A DNA stretch of 30,107 nucleotides from a virus: positions 1-30,107 of the IMG/VR virus record IMGVR_UViG_3300017759_000039; one strand, written 5' to 3'. The position numbers and the translations under genes are program-made. The notes beneath the pieces are model-generated. The model was not told where the DNA came from and did no database searches. It was given only the letters and a program-made list of their open reading frames with translations. Positions 29,878 through 30,107 of the stretch are shown piece after piece; position 1 is the first letter of the stretch; each line of letters begins with the position of its first letter.

Positions 29878-30107
29878 GGGGATTGTGCTTACATTGTTAA
29901 TAATAACCGAAAACGATTGCAATGTCAAGGGTTATACTGAGATTGACATAATCCTTAGCAATTGTTGACAAAAAAATCTCGCTATGTTACGCTCTTAGAT
30001 AACACTAACTAGAGTCAAATAAGGGCAAAGTAAATAACACGTACCTATGTTTAATTAACCCTTTTAAATATACACTTGTTTTCCACAATATGTCCGCTAA
30101 GTGTGGA
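29878..30107. other. Non-coding region upstream of the small gene cluster
   Basis: About 230 bp with no minus-strand gene. It holds the minus-strand promoter at 29900-29928 and two plus-strand TTGACA hexamers (29943-29948, 29965-29970), neither with a good -10. A plus-strand ATG at 30090 (MSAKCG) runs into the edge and could begin a divergent gene, but it has no ribosome binding site and too few codons to judge. Confidence 0.5.
29900..29928 (-). promoter_or_regulatory. Sigma70-type promoter for the small gene cluster
   Basis: On the minus strand TTGACA (29928-29923) is followed by a 17-bp spacer and TATTAT (29905-29900). The -35 is perfect and the -10 matches five of six positions of TATAAT. 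It lies just upstream of the 56-aa gene and would give a leader of about 15-20 nt. It is typical of a phage early promoter used by unmodified host polymerase. Confidence 0.75.

Noticed and set aside
29943-29993. Plus-strand promoter from TTGACA at 29965-29970
   Set aside because: At 17-bp spacing the -10 would be TACGCT, which matches poorly, and no downstream plus-strand gene can be confirmed in the window.
30082-30107. TCCACA/TGTGGA inverted repeat at the right edge
   Set aside because: Only 6 bp with a 14-nt loop, and cut by the window edge; it could easily be chance.

Overview
The window is a stretch of a T4-like (contractile-tailed) bacteriophage genome, most likely a marine cyanophage or a close relative. 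The evidence is the baseplate wedge pair gp25-gp6, a PAAR-like spike-tip protein, a candidate T4-type late promoter (TATAAATA), low GC with tight gene packing, and small proteins of kinds I associate with marine T4-like phages. All genes I can support lie on the minus strand, so transcription runs from high to low coordinates. I see no tRNA, rRNA, CRISPR array, insertion sequence or integrase.

Layout in the direction of transcription. (1) 30107-29878 is non-coding and holds a near-consensus sigma70-type promoter (TTGACA, 17 bp, TATTAT). (2) 29877-29320 holds three small hypothetical genes; the last two are joined by a TAATG overlap. (3) 29319-29188 is non-coding with a 9-bp hairpin. (4) 29187-28042 holds an NlpC/P60-like cysteine peptidase, a 55-codon AbrB/SpoVT-like gene and a 131-aa helical protein. 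(5) 28091-23485 holds a 1357-aa virion protein with DUF5648-like repeats, coupled by TAATG to the PAAR-like protein. (6) 23467-23330 is a 45-aa basic protein, followed by a hairpin that overlaps the late promoter. (7) 23263-20749 is gp25 and gp6. (8) From 20744 to the left edge runs one uninterrupted reading frame of at least 6914 codons.

The giant frame is the outstanding object. It starts 4 nt after gp6, where T4 has gp7, and it has no stop codon in the window. It reads as a mosaic. In order it has an N-terminal tail/baseplate segment, GSGY-type beta repeats, a second tail-protein-like helical segment, more GSGY repeats, a YHYH-like domain, a canonical EF-hand calcium loop, a beta-propeller-like stretch, a LamG-like domain, two carbohydrate-binding-like W/Y modules, more GSGY repeats, cysteine-containing helical modules interleaved with a second LamG-like domain, a third LamG-like domain, and at least 14 copies of a repeat with the core FTC-x2-D-(x)n-H-x-YPR that runs off the edge.

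Taken together, the window encodes the baseplate wedge (gp25, gp6), the spike tip (PAAR), a probable wall-cleaving or tail-assembly peptidase, and two very large multidomain proteins that share the GSGY repeat and are probably displayed at the baseplate for host-surface binding. Apart from gp25, gp6, PAAR and NlpC/P60, functions are inferred from motifs seen by eye and from position.
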